From positions 1 to 56,001 of the forward strand of contig CANRDX010000007.1 of the NCBI GenBank assembly GCA_947629485.1: 56,001 nt of DNA. Direction: 5' to 3'. The stretch is from an uncultured Clostridia bacterium. GTDB taxonomy: Bacteria > Bacillota > Clostridia > Christensenellales > Borkfalkiaceae. Below, piece after piece: positions 53,143 to 56,001 of the stretch (positions within the stretch are counted from its first letter, which is position 1; each line of letters starts with the position of its first letter). Under the pieces are notes generated by a model that ran no database searches, had not been told where the DNA came from, and worked only from the letters and a program-made list of their open reading frames with translations. The translations under genes were made by a program, and so were the position numbers.

Positions 53143-54147
53143 ATGAACACAGAGATCCTCTTGCCGACGGAGCAGGCGTTCCGTCTTGCGAAAACATACA
53201 TCGAGGCGGGGGAGGCGGTCGCATTTCACACCGAAACCGTCTACGGGCTTGGCGCCGACGCGCGCAGCGACAGCGCGGTAAGGCATATCTTTGAATTGAA
53301 GGGCCGCCCCTCCGATAATCCGCTGATCGTCCATGTTCACAGGGATTACGATATCTCGACGTTGATCGACGGCGAACCCGCTTATGCCGCGCCGCTCCGC
53401 CGCGCCTTCCTTCCCGGGCCGCTCACGATGGTCTATCCCTCCGCGGGAAAGGTGAGCCGCTTCGTCTCTTGCGGCTTGGATACGCTTGCCATCCGCGTTC
53501 CCGCGTCCTCTGCCGCGCAGGGGTTTTTGCGCGCCGTGAACGCGCCCATCGCCGCGCCGAGCGCGAATCTCTCCAAACACGTCTCTCCCGTCACGGCGAA
53601 GCACGTCTACGAGGATTTCGGGGGCAAGATCCCGCTGATCATCGACGGGGGCGCATGCGACGGCGGGATCGAGAGCACTGTTCTCGACTGTACGGGCGAG
53701 ATCCCCGTCATTCTGCGTGCGGGGCTTATTTCGCGCGAACAGATCGCGGCGGTCGCGGGCGATTGCGGCGTGTACCGTGCGAAGGCGGGGGAAAAGCCGA
53801 AAAGCCCCGGAATGATGTACAAGCACTATGCGCCGCGGTGCCGTACGGCGTATTTTCACCGCGAGGAGCTTCAAACCGCGATCGCGCTCTATCATGAGGA
53901 GGAGCGCGCGGGCGGGGCGCCGTGTATCCTCTGCGAGCATGCGCTTCTCGGCGCACTGCAAGGCTGCCGCGCCCTCGATCTTGGGGATACGGATAGAGAG
54001 ATGGCGCAAAGATTATATGTTCTTTTGCGAAGAGCGGAGACCGACGCGACCCTTTTGATCGGGATCGCGCCCACCCTTCGCGGCGGCGCGATGACGGGCG
54101 TTCTCAACCGTTTTCAAAGAGCATTCGGAGGAACTGATGAAGCATAG
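53143..54147 (+). CDS. ywlC: L-threonylcarbamoyladenylate synthase (Sua5/YwlC type)
   Basis: 334 residues with both the YrdC-like domain (~15-200; KGRPSDNPLIVHV and SANLSKHVSPVTA) and the C-terminal Sua5 domain, joined by a linker with SPGMMYKHYAP. It makes TC-AMP for t6A37 in ANN-decoding tRNAs. Three bases after dnaB, overlapping ywlE by 11 bases. The ywlC-ywlE-rpiB order matches B. subtilis ywlC-ywlE-ywlF. Confidence 0.95.
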   Translation: MNTEILLPTEQAFRLAKTYIEAGEAVAFHTETVYGLGADARSDSAVRHIFELKGRPSDNPLIVHVHRDYDISTLIDGEPAYAAPLRRAFLPGPLTMVYPSAGKVSRFVSCGLDTLAIRVPASSAAQGFLRAVNAPIAAPSANLSKHVSPVTAKHVYEDFGGKIPLIIDGGACDGGIESTVLDCTGEIPVILRAGLISREQIAAVAGDCGVYRAKAGEKPKSPGMMYKHYAPRCRTAYFHREELQTAIALYHEEERAGGAPCILCEHALLGALQGCRALDLGDTDREMAQRLYVLLRRAETDATLLIGIAPTLRGGAMTGVLNRFQRAFGGTDEA

Positions 54148-54589
54148 AAAGATCCTTTTTGTATGCACGGGAAATACCTGTCGCTCTCCTATGGCGGAGG
54201 CCGCGCTCAAAAGCGAGTTGAAAAAGCGCAAGATCAGGTGGTACCGCGTTCAGTCCGCGGGGCTGTGCGCAGAAGAAGGCTCGCCGATGTCGGCGCATGC
54301 GATGCAGGCGCTGAAAGAGGCGAAGATATCCTTCCCCGAAGATTTTCGGTCGAAAAAACTCACCGACGAGGATATCCGCGACGCCTATGCCGTCGTTTGC
54401 ATGACCGAGCGGCAGCGCGAGGCATTGCCGGATCTTCCGAACGTCACGAGTTTTTATGCGCTCTGCGGCAAGGAGATCCCCGATCCGTACGGAAGTCCCG
54501 TCGATACATACCGCACGACGCTTCGCGTCATTCGCGAATGTCTGCCGCGCGTCATTCAAGTATGCTGTCCCTCGATCGTTGAGAAATAG
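54137..54589 (+). CDS. ywlE: Protein-arginine phosphatase YwlE-like (LMW-PTP fold)
   Basis: 150 residues. The phosphate loop CTGNTCRSPMAE begins at Cys10; the threonine at position 14 corresponds to Thr11 of B. subtilis YwlE, the residue that favours phosphoarginine over phosphotyrosine. The acid DP motif is IPDPYGSP. If so, it reverses McsB arginine phosphorylation in protein quality control; mcsB is not in the window. Confidence 0.9.
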   Translation: MKHRKILFVCTGNTCRSPMAEAALKSELKKRKIRWYRVQSAGLCAEEGSPMSAHAMQALKEAKISFPEDFRSKKLTDEDIRDAYAVVCMTERQREALPDLPNVTSFYALCGKEIPDPYGSPVDTYRTTLRVIRECLPRVIQVCCPSIVEK

Positions 54590-54601
54590 GAGGAAAGGTA
54601 G

Positions 54602-55054
54602 ATGAAAATCGCTCTCGGCTGCGACCACGGCGGCCTCACGCTGAAAAATCAAATCGCGGAATATCTTTCCGCAAACGGATATGAGATCTTGGATCTCGGC
54701 ACGACGACATACGCCTCCTGCGACTATCCCGATTACGGCGTCGCCGCGGCGGAAGCCGTCGCGAACGGATCGTGCGAAAGGGGGATCGTCGTCTGTACGA
54801 CGGGCGTCGGCATTTCCATCGCCGCGAACAAGGTCCCCGGGATCCGCTGCGCGCTTTGCAGCGAACCGCTCTCGGCAAAGATGACGCGGCTCCACAACGA
54901 CGCGAACATGCTCGCGTTGGGGGGCGGCATTGTGGGCGCCGCCCTCGCATTGGAGATCGTGCGGGTATTCCTCACGACGCCTTTTTCCGAAGAGGAACGG
55001 CATCAGAAGCGGATCGATAAGATCGCCGCACTGGAACGAAAATACATGAAATGA
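54602..55054 (+). CDS. rpiB: Ribose 5-phosphate isomerase B
   Basis: 150 residues. CDHGG (~7-11), catalytic Cys in VVCTTGVGIS (~65), and LHNDANMLALGG. It interconverts ribose 5-phosphate and ribulose 5-phosphate. GGAGGAAAGG precedes the ATG, 12 bases after ywlE. Confidence 0.96.
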   Translation: MKIALGCDHGGLTLKNQIAEYLSANGYEILDLGTTTYASCDYPDYGVAAAEAVANGSCERGIVVCTTGVGISIAANKVPGIRCALCSEPLSAKMTRLHNDANMLALGGGIVGAALALEIVRVFLTTPFSEEERHQKRIDKIAALERKYMK

Positions 55055-55107
55055 GGTTTCAAGGGGCGCATGCCGCGCCTGTAACGCCTGTGAAATAAGG
55101 AGACGAC

Positions 55108-55791
55108 ATGAGCCGCATGATCCTGATCGGGGGCGGGGAACTGAAAACGCGCGAAACGCTTTCCATCGACGAATATATCGCGCGGGAAGCAAAACTGCAC
55201 GCGGGGGAACGCCGCGCGTGCGGATTGTTCGTTCCCACCGCCAGCCACGATTGTATGCCTTATTATAATACGTTCCATAAGGTCTATACGGGGCTTTTCG
55301 ATATCAAGACGGACGTTGCGCTCACCGTCGGGAGAGCGTTCGACCGCGAGACCATGCGCGCGAAATTCGAGAGGGCGGATTTTCTCTACGTCGGCGGAGG
55401 GGACACCGTTTTCATGCTCGAAAGTTGGAAACGGAGCGGACTAATTGACCTCATTCGCGAGGTGTACGAGAGGGAAACGTTGATCTGCGGGCTGTCCGCG
55501 GGGGCGATCTGTTGGTTCGAGGAGATGTACTCGGATTCCGTCGTCGAGGGGAAATACGAAATGTATCCCGCGCTCGGATGGGTGAAAGGGAAAATTTCTC
55601 CGCATTACAACGAAAGAATGCTTGACTTCGACAAGATCGTATTGTATAATAAATATTGCGCTTGGGGCGTCGAGAACCGCGCCGCACTCGAAATGAAGGA
55701 CGGGCAGCCCGTTCGCAGCATTTCAGACGGCGGAAAAGTGTGGCTGCTCGACGGGACATCGGGCGAAAAGGTCGAAAAAACTTTGTTTTGA
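55108..55791 (+). CDS. Peptidase S51 family (dipeptidase E-like)
   Basis: 227 residues. YVGGGDTVFML and the nucleophile elbow GLSAGAICWF are the family marks; the catalytic histidine probably lies in SPHYNE. E. coli PepE cleaves Asp-Xaa dipeptides; cyanophycinase is a related activity. Cytosolic. GGAGACGAC precedes the ATG. The short gap to the tRNA holds a GC-rich inverted repeat (CTCGGG / CCCGAG near 55811-55828). Confidence 0.88.
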   Translation: MSRMILIGGGELKTRETLSIDEYIAREAKLHAGERRACGLFVPTASHDCMPYYNTFHKVYTGLFDIKTDVALTVGRAFDRETMRAKFERADFLYVGGGDTVFMLESWKRSGLIDLIREVYERETLICGLSAGAICWFEEMYSDSVVEGKYEMYPALGWVKGKISPHYNERMLDFDKIVLYNKYCAWGVENRAALEMKDGQPVRSISDGGKVWLLDGTSGEKVEKTLF

Positions 55792-55844
55792 CGCGGGAGT
55801 GACCTCCGCCTCGGGTACCCGCCCGAGAAAAAATACGGGCACAT

Positions 55845-55927
55845 GCGGATGTGGCGAAACTGGCAGACGCGCAGGTTTCAGGTTCCTGTGGGAGACCATG
55901 CAGGTTCAAGTCCTGTCATCCGCACCA
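55845..55927 (+). tRNA. tRNA-Leu (anticodon CAG)
   Basis: Class II tRNA with encoded CCA. Acceptor stem GCGGATG / CATCCGC, D-stem GCG / CGC, anticodon CAG at 55879-55881 in loop TTCAGGT, a variable arm TGG-GAGA-CCA, and T-stem GCAGG / CCTGT around TTCAAGT. The last anticodon-stem pair is T-T, a mild mismatch. It reads CUG leucine codons, frequent in this GC-rich window. Confidence 0.95.
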
Positions 55928-55980
55928 AAAAAGAAGTATGAAAATGATACAAAAATATCGGCTTCATACTTCTTTTTTAT
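55928..55980 (+). terminator. Terminator after tRNA-Leu
   Basis: AAAAGAAGTATGAA pairs with TTCATACTTCTTTT across a 20-base loop, followed by T residues. The A-run on the left would also serve the opposite strand. Confidence 0.85.
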
Positions 55981-56001
55981 TGCCTTTTTGGGCTTTTCGG
56001 G

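Noticed and set aside
1-56001. CRISPR arrays, insertion sequences, prophage genes, attachment sites
   Set aside because: No regularly spaced repeats, transposase, integrase or phage structural gene was seen; the only tRNA shows no flanking duplicate of its 3' end within the window.

Overview
The window is a dense, GC-rich (by eye high fifties %) chromosomal segment, almost all protein coding, from a spore-forming member of the Firmicutes, most likely class Clostridia. The evidence is the gene content and order: a spoIIGA-sigE-sigG-ylmC cluster, ylbJ/ylbK, dnaG-sigA-trmK-nif3, and the rimP-nusA-ylxR-ylxQ-infB-rbfA-nrnA-truB-ribF operon next to ispG and a polC-like gene. I cannot name the genus. 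No transposase, integrase, CRISPR array, rRNA or plasmid gene is visible; the one tRNA is tRNA-Leu(CAG) at the right end.

Layout. 1-1750: a visibly AT-richer pair, an unrecognised protein open to the left edge and a cytosolic S41 peptidase. 1886-2543: a heavy-metal-associated domain protein plus a DtxR-type repressor. 2598-4283 (minus strand): a membrane protein with Ig-like repeats inserted in a VanZ-like frame. 4451-7473: nrdR, ispG and a shortened PolC that has only the N-terminal, OB and exonuclease parts. 7617-16132: the translation/RNA operon rimP to ribF, then an endonuclease IV-like TIM barrel. 16241-20209: Xaa-Pro peptidase, EF-P, D-aminoacyl-tRNA deacylase, a patatin phospholipase and a ComEC-type hydrolase. 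20221-24838: the shikimate operon aroC-aroB-aroE-aroQ-aroK plus an SDR enzyme. 25082-30098: dnaG, sigA, trmK, nif3 and a zinc-ribbon coiled-coil gene. 30135-36771: alr, rsmD, coaD, two tandem DAHP synthases, pheA, ylbJ (inverted) and ylbK. 36773-40918: rarA, then the sporulation sigma cluster. 40992-46573: a DnaD-type replication gene divergent from sbcD-sbcC. 46583-55927: a probable pseudo-hydrolase, lepB, degV, pepF, dnaB, ywlC, ywlE, rpiB, a peptidase S51 and tRNA-Leu.

How it fits together. Most genes are chained by ATGA/GTGA overlaps, implying long translationally coupled operons. Aromatic biosynthesis is well represented (DAHP synthase to shikimate phosphorylation, chorismate synthase, prephenate dehydratase), but EPSP synthase (aroA) and the chorismate mutase/TyrA step are not in the window. 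Replication and repair genes are also numerous (mini-PolC, DnaG, DnaB, DnaD, RarA, SbcCD).

The most unusual items are the polymerase-less PolC at the usual polC position, the DnaD protein whose tail looks like the front of a DnaC helicase loader, a SbcC with no zinc hook, the VanZ protein with inserted Ig-like domains, a sigma-E-like promoter that overlaps the ylbK start codon and would give a leaderless ylbJ mRNA, and abutting divergent dnaD/sbcD promoters covered by a 13-bp inverted repeat.
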